Assembly: GCF_036388275.1 (NCBI RefSeq)
Contig: NZ_DASVSF010000055.1
Coordinates: forward strand, 1 to 64,000
Source of the DNA: Longimicrobium sp.
Lineage (GTDB): Bacteria; Gemmatimonadota; Gemmatimonadetes; Longimicrobiales; Longimicrobiaceae
DNA length: 64,000 nucleotides
Direction of reading: 5' to 3'
The notes under the pieces: generated by a model
Told to the model about the DNA's origin: nothing
Databases searched by the model: none
Seen by the model: only the letters and a program-made list of their open reading frames with translations
Shown here: piece by piece, positions 21,257 through 29,940 of the stretch
Numbering within the stretch: the stretch's first letter is position 1
Layout of the letters: each line of letters starts with the position of its first letter
Made by a program: the position numbers and the translations under genes

Positions 21257-22201
21257 TCAGGGGCGGGCGGCGAGGACTTCCAGCAGCAGGCGCGCGGCGA
21301 GCTTGGCGGTGCGCCCGTCCTGGTCGTACGGCGGCGACGTTTCCATGATGTCGGCGCCGATCAGCCGCGGATCGGTGCACGCGGTGCGGACGATCTCGAT
21401 CATCTCGCGCGCCGTCAGCCCGCCAATACCCGCCGCGCTCACCCCCGGCGCGAACGCCGCATCGCAGGCATCCATGTCGATGCTCAGGTACAGCGCGTTC
21501 GCCCCGCTGGTGGCGCGGTAGAGCGCGGCCTTGGCGACCTTGGTGGCGCCGTGCGTCTCCACCGCGTCCATCGTCGTCAGATGGATGCCCCGGCCGGCTG
21601 CGAAGTCCAGGTAGTAGTGCGAGTTGGCGAACCTGCGGATGCCGATCATCGCCACCCGCGCGCCCTCCACGATGCCCGTCTCCAGTGCCCGCCGGAACGG
21701 GGTGCCACTGGAAAGGTGCGCCTCGTCGTCGTACTCGCGCACGTCCAGGTGCGCATCCACGGTCATCAGGGCGAGCGCGATGTCCGGGCGCGCGGCGGCC
21801 AGCCCGCGAATGATCGATCCAGTACACCCGTGGTCCCCGCCCAGGAAGACGGGCCGCGCGCCGGACGCGAACACCTGGCGAGAGGCTTCCTCGATCGCCC
21901 GGTGCGCATCGGCGCCGTTCATCGTGGGGACGGAGACGTCGCCCAGGTCGATGGCGGGAGAGACGTGCCGGTCGCCATCGAAGGTGCCGAAGGAGGACAG
22001 CGCCTCGCGGATGGCCTTGGGCCCGAAACGGGCGCCGGGGCGCGACGGGATGCCGCCGTCGTACGGAACGCCGACGACGACGGCGCGGCCCTCCATCGCC
22101 TCCTGGCCATCCCACGGGCGCAGCAGCGTGGGCGCGCGGGGGTCGCGCGGGTCGGGCGCGGCGCGCAGGCCGGCGAGCGGATCGGGCGTGGTGTCGGGCA
22201 C
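21257..22201 (-). CDS. Ureohydrolase (formimidoylglutamase/agmatinase-like)
   Basis: A binuclear-manganese hydrolase of the arginase fold. Metal-ligand motifs are all present: GGDHG, TVDAHLDV and SIDMDACDAAFAPG, with the later EMIEIVRTA and DIMETSPPYD segments. The DxDxCD form of the last metal motif is nearer formimidoylglutamase than classic agmatinase, but there is no hut gene alongside, so the substrate stays open. The start used is a GTG at 22201, giving 314 residues; a TTG at 22240 would add 13 residues without similarity. It lies 12 bases upstream of the second, frameshifted ureohydrolase on the same strand, so the two probably formed one transcript. Confidence 0.85.
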   Translation of the reverse strand: MPDTTPDPLAGLRAAPDPRDPRAPTLLRPWDGQEAMEGRAVVVGVPYDGGIPSRPGARFGPKAIREALSSFGTFDGDRHVSPAIDLGDVSVPTMNGADAHRAIEEASRQVFASGARPVFLGGDHGCTGSIIRGLAAARPDIALALMTVDAHLDVREYDDEAHLSSGTPFRRALETGIVEGARVAMIGIRRFANSHYYLDFAAGRGIHLTTMDAVETHGATKVAKAALYRATSGANALYLSIDMDACDAAFAPGVSAAGIGGLTAREMIEIVRTACTDPRLIGADIMETSPPYDQDGRTAKLAARLLLEVLAARP

Positions 22202-22336
22202 GGGATGCGGGGCGCGGGTTGCTTGCCTGTGGAACGGCAAGGGGACAGGTTAGTGCTGGGGGAGGGAATAGGGAATGGGGAGCAGGGAATAGAACGACGG
22301 ACGCCGCTCCCCGGACATCACAATCGATTGCGAGCA

Positions 22337-23302
22337 ATGCGCATCCTGACGGGGCTTCAGCCTTCGGGCATCCTTCACATCGGCAACTACTTCGGCGCCA
22401 TCAAACCCGTTCTGGATCTGCAGGGCAGGGGTGAGGTGTTCCTGTTCCTGGCAGACCTTCACGCGCTCACGTCGCTCACGGACGCCAACGCGCTCCGCGA
22501 GAACGTGCGCACCGCGGCGGTGGACCTGCTGGCGTGCGGGCTGAATCCCGAGCTCACGACGATGTGGCGCCAGTCGGACGTGACGTTTCACACGGAGTTG
22601 ATGTGGATTCTTTCCACCGTCACGCCGATGGGGCTGATGGAGCGCATGGTGGCGTACAAGGAGAAGACGCAGCGCGGTATTTCGTCGAACGTGGGGCTGT
22701 TCACCTACCCCATCCTGCAGGCGGCCGACATCCTGGCGTACGACCCCGACCGCGTTCCCGTGGGCAAGGACCAGAAGCAGCACCTGGAGGCCACGCGCGA
22801 CATCGCCATCAAGATCAACGAGGCGTTCGGCGAGGGCACGCTGAAGCTGCCGGAGGCGCAGATTGCCGAGGACGTTGCCGTCGTGCCGGGGCTGGACGGG
22901 CAGAAGATGAGCAAGAGCTACGGCAACACCATCGACATCTTCATGCCCGAAAAGGCGCTGCGGAAGCGGGTGATGCAGATCGTCACCGATTCCACGCCGC
23001 TGGAAGATCCCAAGGACCCGGACGCGTCCACTATCGTCGCCCTCTACCGCCTGTTCGCCACGGCGGAGCAGGTGCAGCAGATGAAGGACGAGTTCCGCGC
23101 CGGCGGCGTGGGCTACGGCCACTTCAAGCAGCGCCTGTTCGAGGCGATCTGGGAGTTCTACGCACCCATGCGCCAGCGCCGCGAAGAGATCCTGGCCCGC
23201 CCCGGCTACGTGGACGAGGTGCTGGCCGAGGGCGCGCGTCGAGCCCGCGAGGTGGCGGGTCCCGTCGTCGAGCGCGTGTGGAAGGCCGTGGGACTGCGCT
23301 GA
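22337..23302 (+). CDS. trpS: Tryptophanyl-tRNA synthetase
   Basis: A class I synthetase that charges tRNA-Trp. The protein has 321 residues. The HIGH signature appears as GILHIGNYFGA near residue 11, the KMSKS loop is exact (GLDGQKMSKSYGN), and the tryptophan pocket segments DLHALTSL, FTYPILQAADILAYD and VPVGKDQKQHLE are intact. The start is the ATG at 22337 (MRILTGLQPSG), the normal family start. Divergent from the ureohydrolase pair, and followed 7 bases later by a small membrane protein gene. Confidence 0.97.
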   Translation: MRILTGLQPSGILHIGNYFGAIKPVLDLQGRGEVFLFLADLHALTSLTDANALRENVRTAAVDLLACGLNPELTTMWRQSDVTFHTELMWILSTVTPMGLMERMVAYKEKTQRGISSNVGLFTYPILQAADILAYDPDRVPVGKDQKQHLEATRDIAIKINEAFGEGTLKLPEAQIAEDVAVVPGLDGQKMSKSYGNTIDIFMPEKALRKRVMQIVTDSTPLEDPKDPDASTIVALYRLFATAEQVQQMKDEFRAGGVGYGHFKQRLFEAIWEFYAPMRQRREEILARPGYVDEVLAEGARRAREVAGPVVERVWKAVGLR

Positions 23303-23309
23303 CGGGCTG

Positions 23310-23546
23310 ATGCGAACTGCGGCGCGAGCGCGGCGGGGGTGGATGATCGCGGGGGTGGTGATCGCCCTCTATCTCATCACGTACGTGGGATTCCGCGCAT
23401 CGCGCACGGAGGTGTGGGAGCGCGACGGCAAGCCGTACGTCATCTACCCGGCGGGCGCGACGGCACTCTACTACCTCTTCCGCCCGCTCTCGTACGCCGA
23501 CGCGGCGCTCACCGGCACGCAGACCCACGTGGGCCCGCACCGCTGA
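23310..23546 (+). CDS. Small single-pass membrane protein of unknown function
   Basis: The protein has 78 residues with an arginine-rich N-terminus, one transmembrane helix (about 12-27, MIAGVVIALYLITYVGF) and a short polar tail. I recognise no family. It starts 7 bases after trpS, and its TGA overlaps the ATG of the following hydrolase (TGATG), which supports a real gene in a trpS operon. Confidence 0.6.
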   Translation: MRTAARARRGWMIAGVVIALYLITYVGFRASRTEVWERDGKPYVIYPAGATALYYLFRPLSYADAALTGTQTHVGPHR

Positions 23547-24333
23547 TGGAGGCTGACGGCCCGACGTTCCTGACCGTCGGCGGCGTGCGGCTGGAGTGCC
23601 GGTGGATCGGGCCGGGGCCGGACGAGGCACCCACGATCGTGTTCCTGCACGAGGGACTGGGATCGGTCTCCACCTGGCGCGACTTCCCGATGCGGCTCGC
23701 GGAGGCGACCGGATGCGGTGCGCTGGTCTACTCCCGCGCGGGCTACGGCCGATCCGAGCCCGTCGAGCTCCCGCGGCCTGTGGAGTTCATGCACCATGAG
23801 GCGAAGGTGCTGGACGACGTGCTCCGCGCCGCGAGCGTGCGGCGCGCCGTCCTCTTCGGCCACAGCGACGGCGCGTCCATCGCCCTGATCCACGCGGCGA
23901 GCCGTCCGTCGGACATCGTCGCCGGGCTGGTGCTGGAGGCGCCCCACGTGTTCGTCGAGAACGTGAGTGTCGACAGCATCACGCGGATCGGGGATGTGTA
24001 TCGGTCGACGGATCTGCGCGAGCGGCTGGCCCGCCATCACCAGCACGTGGACGTGGCGTTCGGGGGATGGAAGGCGTATGGCTCGATCCGGAGTTCCGCG
24101 CGTGGAACATCGAACACCTTCTGCCCTCCATCCGCGTCCCCGCGCTGGTCATCCAGGGTGAAGCCGACGAGTACGGCACGTGGGCGCAGGTGGAAGCGGT
24201 CCAGCGCCGGTCCGGCGGACCCGTCGACGTGCTGCGCATCGCGGACTGCGGGCACGCGCCCCACGTGCAGCATCCAGGTCTGGTGATGGATGCCGCTACA
24301 CGCTTCGCCGACAGCCTTTTCCGCTCGCAGTAG
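23546..24333 (+). pseudogene. Alpha/beta hydrolase, broken by a frameshift
   Basis: The first part has the alpha/beta-hydrolase pattern: IVFLHEGLGSVSTWRDFP (oxyanion region), VYSRAGYGRS, and the nucleophile elbow LFGHSDGASIA. After AFGGW (about 24070) the conserved remainder continues one frame over: VWLDPEFRAWNIEHLLPSI, then ALVIQGEADEYGT and the catalytic-His region CGHAPHVQHP. Adding one base around the GGGGGATGGAAGG stretch would restore a protein of about 262 residues. All triad residues survive on the two pieces, so the break is recent or a sequencing error. It overlaps the preceding small gene. Confidence 0.85.
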
Positions 24334-24350
24334 CCATCCATCCCGGAGCG

Positions 24351-25151
24351 ATGCAGCACATTCGCAAGCGGCTGCACGACATCATCTTTCAGCACGACGA
24401 CCCCGCAGAGCGCGCGTTCGACGTGGTGGTGATCGCCGCCATCGTGCTGAGCATCGTGGTGGTGATGCTGGACAGCGTGGAATCCATCGCGGCCCGGTAC
24501 GGCGACATCCTGTACGTCGCGGAGTGGTTCTTCACCGTGCTGTTCACCATCGAGTACCTGCTGCGGCTGTGGACCTCGCCCCGGCCGCTTGCGTATGCGC
24601 GAAGCTTCTACGGCGTGGTAGACCTGCTCTCGGTGCTCCCCACCTGGTTGAGCGTCCTCTTTCCGCCGGGGCGCTTCCTGGTGGTGCTGCGCGTGCTGCG
24701 GGTGCTGCGCGTGTTCCGCATCCTCAAGCTGGCCGAATACGTGGAGCAGGGCGCCGTGCTCTCGGCCGCGCTGCGGGCCAGCCGCTACAAGATCACCGTA
24801 TTCGTCAGCGCGGTGCTCACGCTATCGGTGATCGTGGGCTCGCTGATGTACCTGATCGAAGGCCCCTCCGCCGGGTTCACCAGCATTCCGCAAAGCGTCT
24901 ACTGGGCTATCGTTACGCTCACCACCGTCGGGTACGGCGACATCGCGCCGGAGGGCCCGCTGGGCAAGGCGCTGGCGGCCACGCTGATGATCATGGGCTA
25001 CGGCATCATCGCCGTCCCCACGGGCATCGTAACGCTGGAGCTGGACCGCGCCTCGCGCTCCGCCCGCGTGCGCCGCCCCTGCCCGGGGTGCGGCGTGGAC
25101 CGCCACGAGCCCGGCTCCGCGTACTGCAGGTACTGCGGGACGCAGCTGTAG
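24351..25151 (+). CDS. Voltage-gated potassium channel with C-terminal zinc ribbon
   Basis: A six-helix K+ channel of 266 residues. The selectivity filter TTVGYGD is at 191-197. The S4 helix has the expected regular positive charges (RFLVVLRVLRVLRVFRILK). S1 to S3 and the pore helix follow the Kv pattern of KvAP-like prokaryotic channels. After S6 there is no RCK or cyclic-nucleotide domain; the last 25 residues are instead a rubredoxin-like zinc ribbon with C244, C247, C259 and C262. The start is the ATG at 24351. It is 17 bases after the hydrolase stop. The zinc ribbon is cytoplasmic by topology and could be a structural cap or a redox or metal sensor. Confidence 0.92.
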   Translation: MQHIRKRLHDIIFQHDDPAERAFDVVVIAAIVLSIVVVMLDSVESIAARYGDILYVAEWFFTVLFTIEYLLRLWTSPRPLAYARSFYGVVDLLSVLPTWLSVLFPPGRFLVVLRVLRVLRVFRILKLAEYVEQGAVLSAALRASRYKITVFVSAVLTLSVIVGSLMYLIEGPSAGFTSIPQSVYWAIVTLTTVGYGDIAPEGPLGKALAATLMIMGYGIIAVPTGIVTLELDRASRSARVRRPCPGCGVDRHEPGSAYCRYCGTQL

Positions 25152-25219
25152 ACCGGGCCTCCGGTGCGGGTACACGTTGTGCACCCTCGCGCCGGACCCG
25201 ATATCCACGAGGAGAAACG

Positions 25220-25585
25220 ATGTCCGATTCCAACCCGACGAATACCGAGGGCCGCTACGATTCCGGCACCGACGCCGGCCCTGCCCAGTACGCAGGCGCC
25301 ACCGACCAGCCGCGCGACAACCCGGCCGGCGACACTCCGCGTGGGACCACGGTGCTGACGCTGGTTTGCGAAACGTGCGGCAAGGACTACTTCTTCGAAA
25401 ACGAGCAACCTCCCGAGGGGATGGCCTGCGCAAAGTGCGGCGGCACCGTCTTCCGCTCGTTCCACGACAACGTGGGCGACGAAGCGGCCGACGACTTCCG
25501 CGACAGCACCGAGCGCGACCTGGACCCCGACGATGCCGAGGGCGACGTGCTGCCGGGTGACATCATGGACCTCAACAACATCTGA
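25220..25585 (+). CDS. Small acidic zinc-ribbon protein
   Basis: The protein has 121 residues. The first 45 are polar and probably disordered. A four-cysteine ribbon follows with C50, C53, C70 and C73 (CETCGKDY...CAKCGG). The C-terminal third is very acidic and ends VLPGDIMDLNNI. The family is unknown to me. It has an excellent ribosome site (GAGGAG) and follows the zinc-ribbon channel gene, with dapA starting 8 bases later. No DNA-binding or enzyme motif is visible. Confidence 0.75.
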   Translation: MSDSNPTNTEGRYDSGTDAGPAQYAGATDQPRDNPAGDTPRGTTVLTLVCETCGKDYFFENEQPPEGMACAKCGGTVFRSFHDNVGDEAADDFRDSTERDLDPDDAEGDVLPGDIMDLNNI

Positions 25586-25593
25586 CGATCCGG

Positions 25594-26511
25594 ATGACGG
25601 AATCCACCGGAAGAAGCCTGTTCACCGGGTCGGGCGTGGCGTTAGTCACGCCCTTCGGCGCGGATGGGGCCGTGAACGAGGCCGTGCTCCGCGAACTCGT
25701 GCGCTTTCACCTGCGCGAGGGCACCGACGCCCTGATCATCAACGGCAGCACCGGCGAGGCCACCACCATGTCGGTCGACGAGCAGCGCCGGTCCGTCGAG
25801 GTGGTGATGGACGAGGTGCGCGCGGGCGACCGCCGCATCCCGGTGATCGCCGGGTGCGGCGGGAGCGACACGGCCGTCGTAGCACGGATCGCCGCCAACG
25901 CACGCGAGGCCGGGGCGGACGGCCTGCTCGTCGCCCCGCCGCCGTACAACAAGCCGCCGCAGCGCGGCATCGCCGCCCACTTCCGCGCCGTGATGGACGC
26001 GGGCGATCTGCCCACCATCGCCTACAACGTCCCCGGCCGCACCGCGTGCAACCTGCTCCCCGAGACTGTCGCGGAACTGGCGGGTGACGAGCGGCTGGTG
26101 GGGGTGAAGGAAGCCAGCGGCGACATCAGCCAGGTAGCGGAGCTCGCGCGGCGGGTGGCGGACCGCATCGCGCTGTACAGCGGCAACGACGACCAGGTGG
26201 TGCCGCTGATGTCGCTGGGCGGCAAGGGCGTGATCTCCGTGCTGGCCAACGTGGCCCCGCGCGACACCTCGCGGATGGCGAAGGCGTTCCTGGAGGGCAA
26301 CCCCGCCGAGGCGTGCGCCATCCAGCTCCGCTTCCTGCCGCTGATCAGCGCGCTCTTCCGCGAGTCCAACCCCATGCCGGTGAAAGCGGGCGTGGGGATG
26401 CTGGGATTCGACGTAGGCGATCCGCGGCTTCCGCTCGTCCCGCCGTCGGACGCGGTGCTGAAGGAGTTGAAGGGAGCCATGCGCGAGCTGGGGCTGCTGG
26501 AGGGCCGCTGA
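25594..26511 (+). CDS. dapA: 4-hydroxy-tetrahydrodipicolinate synthase
   Basis: Condenses pyruvate with aspartate semialdehyde, the first step specific to lysine and diaminopimelate synthesis. The protein has 305 residues. The Schiff-base lysine is K172 in GVKEASGD, the catalytic tyrosine is Y144 in AYNVPGRT, and the GSTGEATT motif is near residue 52. The TGATG overlap of its stop with the ATG of dapB shows one operon. The DapF homologue is about 15 kb away with the his genes. Confidence 0.97.
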   Translation: MTESTGRSLFTGSGVALVTPFGADGAVNEAVLRELVRFHLREGTDALIINGSTGEATTMSVDEQRRSVEVVMDEVRAGDRRIPVIAGCGGSDTAVVARIAANAREAGADGLLVAPPPYNKPPQRGIAAHFRAVMDAGDLPTIAYNVPGRTACNLLPETVAELAGDERLVGVKEASGDISQVAELARRVADRIALYSGNDDQVVPLMSLGGKGVISVLANVAPRDTSRMAKAFLEGNPAEACAIQLRFLPLISALFRESNPMPVKAGVGMLGFDVGDPRLPLVPPSDAVLKELKGAMRELGLLEGR

Positions 26512-27305
26512 TGGCGAATGTGGTGCGGGTGGTGCTCAGCGGCGCGACGGGGCGGATGGGGACCACCCTCGCGGCGCTGATGGCGAAGGATGGCGGGATG
26601 CGGCTGGTGGGGGGGATCGGGCGGGTGCCGGAGAGCGGGTGCGACATCGGCTGCCCGGTGGTGGCGACGCCCGAGACGGCCGGCGCGTGGATGCGCGAGG
26701 CCGACGTGGTGATCGACTTCTCGTCGCCCGAGCTGCTGCGGCGGCTGCTGGAGATGCACGGCGACGCGCTGGAGGGCGTGGCCCTCGTCGTCGGCACGAC
26801 GGGGCTGACGCCGGAGGAGCAGGCCCTGCTCACACGCCAGGCCCAGCGGTCGCCCGTGCTGCAGGCGGCCAACTTCAGCGTGGGTGTGAACCTGCTGCTG
26901 GCCCTGTCGGAGCGCGCGGCCGCCGTGCTGGGCGACGACTACGACGTGGAGATCGTGGAGGCGCACCACCGCCGCAAGGTGGACGCGCCCAGCGGCACCG
27001 CGCTGGCCCTGGGCGAGTCCGTTGCGCTCGGCCGGGGCGTGGCGCTGGACGACGTGCGCGTGGATGGCCGCGGCGGGCGGCCGGGCGAGCGTCCGCGGGG
27101 CGAGGTCGGCTTCCACGCCGTCCGCGGCGGTGACATCGTGGGCGAGCACTCGGTGATGTTCATCGGCGAGCGTGAGCGGATCGAGCTGGGGCACGTGGCC
27201 CAGGACCGGGCCCTGTTCGCCGAGGGCGCCCTGCGCGCCGCCCGCTGGCTCGCTGGCCGCGAGCCCGGCGCCTACTCCATGCGCGACGTCCTGGGCCTCG
27301 GCTAG
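26511..27305 (+). CDS. dapB: 4-hydroxy-tetrahydrodipicolinate reductase
   Basis: An NAD(P)H-dependent reductase after DapA. The protein has 264 residues, with nucleotide-binding GATGRMG near the N-terminus, VVGTTGLTPEE, the catalytic region EAHHRRKVDAPSGTAL and HSVMFIGERERIELGH. The start ATG shares a base with the dapA stop. A long repeat-rich gap follows, so dapAB probably ends here. Confidence 0.97.
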   Translation: MANVVRVVLSGATGRMGTTLAALMAKDGGMRLVGGIGRVPESGCDIGCPVVATPETAGAWMREADVVIDFSSPELLRRLLEMHGDALEGVALVVGTTGLTPEEQALLTRQAQRSPVLQAANFSVGVNLLLALSERAAAVLGDDYDVEIVEAHHRRKVDAPSGTALALGESVALGRGVALDDVRVDGRGGRPGERPRGEVGFHAVRGGDIVGEHSVMFIGERERIELGHVAQDRALFAEGALRAARWLAGREPGAYSMRDVLGLG

Positions 27306-27748
27306 TCCGAGCCGGAGACCTCGGCGTGCACCCCCTCCAGGAGCGGGAACCCGCCGCAACAACCGCGGAAAGCCCTCGATCGGGCCGCTGGCGCGTCCCG
27401 CCAAGGGCTTCAACAGCACGCCGGCGCGGCCGGGCTAGCACCCGAGCATGGGCGCGCACGACCGCCAGAGCCACACCAAAGCGTGCAGTCCGCGCAGGCG
27501 GACATCGTGTGTTTGTTGCAGCGAATTCATTCGCCCGTGCAGGGGCACGTTGCCACCTCTGCCCGGCGGCATCACGCAGAGTGTGTGGCGGATCCTTCAG
27601 TCGCTGCCGTTTTTGTCGAGGGGGCGGGTTGGGCGTGGCCGCTCCTTCAGGATGACATCGGTAGCGTGCTGGTCCCTGTTGACCCGGAGGGACGCCGGAG
27701 CCATGTTCCGGCGTCCCTTGCGTTTACGCCGCATTCTCCCGATCCGCC
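27306..27748. repeat. Repeat-rich gap after dapB
   Basis: No gene is supportable. Two repeat units are clear: a GTGCAGTCCGCGCAGGCGGAC ... TTGTTGCAGCG segment (about 27470-27540), and a copy of the GTGTGGCGGATCC repeat (27570-27658) that runs from ATCACGCAG to GGATGACATC. The same two units recur elsewhere in the window (50645-50731, 50861-50949, 59570-59640, 62252-62340). Confidence 0.8.
27688..27725 (+). terminator. Hairpin just before the hydroxyacid dehydrogenase gene
   Basis: AGGGACGCCGGA (27688-27699) pairs perfectly with TCCGGCGTCCCT (27707-27718), followed by TGCGTTT. It lies only about 30 bases before the next start codon, so it may end transcription arriving from upstream or act in that gene's leader. 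Confidence 0.6.
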
Positions 27749-28801
27749 GTGCCTGAAACAAACCCCCGCCGCCTCGTCGTACATCTTCGTGAGCAGCGGC
27801 CGCTGTACTCCATCCCCGACTGGGCGCTGGACGAAATCCGCGCCGAGGTGCCGGACGAGTGGGAAGTCGTGATCGTGGACGAGCCCGGGGACGGACGCGG
27901 CGACGGCGGAGCGGATTCGGCGGAAGCGCTGGAGGCGGTGCGCGGGGCCGAGATCTACCTGGGCTTCGGCGTGCCGGCGCCGCTCTTCGAGGCCGCCACG
28001 GCACCGCCCGAGGGCCGGCTTCGCTGGGCGCACAGCGCCTCCGCGGGCGTGGGCGCCTCGCTGCACCCGGCCATGCGGGAGTCGGACGTGGTGCTGACGA
28101 ACGCGGCGGGCATTTACGCCGAGCCGATGGCCGATACGGTGCTGGCGATGATCCTCCATTTCGCCCGCGGCCTGGACGTCGCCGTCCGCGCCCAGGCGGA
28201 GCGCCGCTGGAACAAGGAGCCGTTCGAAGGCGCGGACCCGGTCGGCCGCGAGCTGGCGGAACAGACCGTCGGCGTCGTGGGGCTGGGCGGCATCGGCCGG
28301 GCGGTGGCGCGCCGCGCGGTGGCGCTGGGGATGACGACGCTCGCCACGCGGCGCAGCGGCACGGGGGGACCCAAGGGGGTGGAGGTGCTCTCGGGAGAGG
28401 GCGCGCTGCACCGGCTGCTCCCCCGCTCCGACTACCTGGTGCTCTGCGTTCCGCAGACGGAGGAAACGCGCGGCCTGGTCGGTGCGCGGGAGCTCGCGAT
28501 GCTCCGCGACGGCGCGGTGGTGATCAACGTCGCGCGGGGCGGGGTGGTGGACGAGGAGGCGCTGGTGGATGCGCTGCGCGGCGGGCGGCTGCGCGGGGCG
28601 GGGCTGGACGTGTTCGCCCGCGAGCCGCTGCCGGATTCGTCGCCCCTGTGGCACCTTCCCAACGTGCTGATAACACCCCATGTTTCGGGTGCGTCGCCCC
28701 GGTTCTGGCGGCGGCAGATGGACCTCATCGTCGAAAACCTGCGGCGGTACCAGCGGGGCGAGACGCTTCGCAACACCGTCGACAAGCGGGCGGGATATTA
28801 G
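27749..28801 (+). CDS. D-isomer-specific 2-hydroxyacid dehydrogenase
   Basis: An NAD(P)-dependent oxidoreductase of 350 residues. The nucleotide-binding segment is VGVVGLGGIGRAVARRA, and the catalytic motifs are VINVARGGVVDEEAL (Arg), the DVFAREPLP region (Glu) and LITPHVSG (His). Substrate cannot be told from sequence; glyoxylate, hydroxypyruvate or phosphoglycerate are all possible. The start is a GTG. The stop (TAG) lies one base before the GTG of the following PilT gene, suggesting cotranscription. Confidence 0.9.
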   Translation: MPETNPRRLVVHLREQRPLYSIPDWALDEIRAEVPDEWEVVIVDEPGDGRGDGGADSAEALEAVRGAEIYLGFGVPAPLFEAATAPPEGRLRWAHSASAGVGASLHPAMRESDVVLTNAAGIYAEPMADTVLAMILHFARGLDVAVRAQAERRWNKEPFEGADPVGRELAEQTVGVVGLGGIGRAVARRAVALGMTTLATRRSGTGGPKGVEVLSGEGALHRLLPRSDYLVLCVPQTEETRGLVGARELAMLRDGAVVINVARGGVVDEEALVDALRGGRLRGAGLDVFAREPLPDSSPLWHLPNVLITPHVSGASPRFWRRQMDLIVENLRRYQRGETLRNTVDKRAGY

Positions 28802-28802
28802 C

Positions 28803-29936
28803 GTGGAAAACATCATCAGCGCCGCCGTGCAGCGCGGGGCCAGCGACCTTCACATCAAGGCGGGAGACGTGTTCCGCGCCCGCATCAACGGGCAGCTCAT
28901 CCCGCTCACCAAGCAGCGGCTGACGCCGGAGCAGACGCGCGCCATCGCCGTGAAGCTCATTCCGCACGAGCGCGACCGCGAGCAGCTGGACGAGCTCCAG
29001 GACTACGACTGCTCGTGGGGGCTTCCGGGTGTGGGTCGGTTCCGCGTGAACATCCTGCGGCAGCGCGGCAGCTTCATGATCGTCATGCGGGTGATCCCGT
29101 TCGAGATCCCCACCATCGAGCAGCTGGGGCTTCCCTCCGTCGTCCAGGACATTTCGGCGCTGGAACGGGGGATGGTGCTGGTGACGGGCGTGACGGGATC
29201 GGGAAAGAGCAGCACGCAGGCGGCCATGCTGGGCTTCATGAACCAGAACATGCGCCGCCACATCGTCACGCTCGAGAACCCCATCGAGTTCCTTCACCGC
29301 GACGTCAACTGCTCCATCACGCAGCGCGAGGTGGGCATCGACACCGACAGCTTTCGCGTGGGCCTTCGCGCCGCGCTGCGGCAGGACCCGGACGTCATCC
29401 TTATCGGCGAGATGCGCGACACCGAGTCCATCGACATCGCGCTGAAGTCGGCGGAGACGGGGCACCTGGTGATCAGCACGGTGCACACGCGCGACTCGGC
29501 GTCCACCATCAGCCGATTGATGGCCACGTTCCCCCCCGAGGAGCAGAAGATGGTGAGGCTGCGCCTGGCCGAGCAGCTGCAGGCGGTGATCTCGCAGCGC
29601 CTCCTGCCCAAGAAGGATGGCCAGGGCCGGGTGCTGGCGTCGGAGGTGATGGTGGTCACCGGCACGATCCGTGACTGCATCGTAGACCCGGAGCGCACGG
29701 CGGAGATTCCCGACCACATCGCCGAGGGACGGGCGACGTACGGAATGCAGACCTTCGACCAGTGCCTGATGGACCTGGTGGCCAGCGACCAGGTGGATTA
29801 CGCGGTGGCCAAGGCGGCGGCCACCAATCCCAGCGACTTCGAGCTGAAGCTGAACATGCTTGCCGGCGGCCGGCCGGCCGCCAGCGCCGCGGCCGGTTCG
29901 GCGCCGCCCGCGGGCGTGTCACCATCCTACTTCTGA
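28803..29936 (+). CDS. PilT/PilU-type twitching ATPase
   Basis: A hexameric secretion-type ATPase that retracts type IV pili. The protein has 377 residues. The N-terminal PAS-like part has SDLHIKAGD. Walker A is GVTGSGKSSTQAAML, the Asp box is IVTLENPIEFLH, Walker B is DVILIGEMRD, and the His box is GHLVISTVHT. The AIRNLIRE motif of canonical PilT is not visible; in its place is a polar Ala/Gly/Pro tail. The start is a GTG at 28803. No other pilus gene is in the window, so its partners lie elsewhere. Confidence 0.92.
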   Translation: MENIISAAVQRGASDLHIKAGDVFRARINGQLIPLTKQRLTPEQTRAIAVKLIPHERDREQLDELQDYDCSWGLPGVGRFRVNILRQRGSFMIVMRVIPFEIPTIEQLGLPSVVQDISALERGMVLVTGVTGSGKSSTQAAMLGFMNQNMRRHIVTLENPIEFLHRDVNCSITQREVGIDTDSFRVGLRAALRQDPDVILIGEMRDTESIDIALKSAETGHLVISTVHTRDSASTISRLMATFPPEEQKMVRLRLAEQLQAVISQRLLPKKDGQGRVLASEVMVVTGTIRDCIVDPERTAEIPDHIAEGRATYGMQTFDQCLMDLVASDQVDYAVAKAAATNPSDFELKLNMLAGGRPAASAAAGSAPPAGVSPSYF

Positions 29937-29940
29937 TCCC

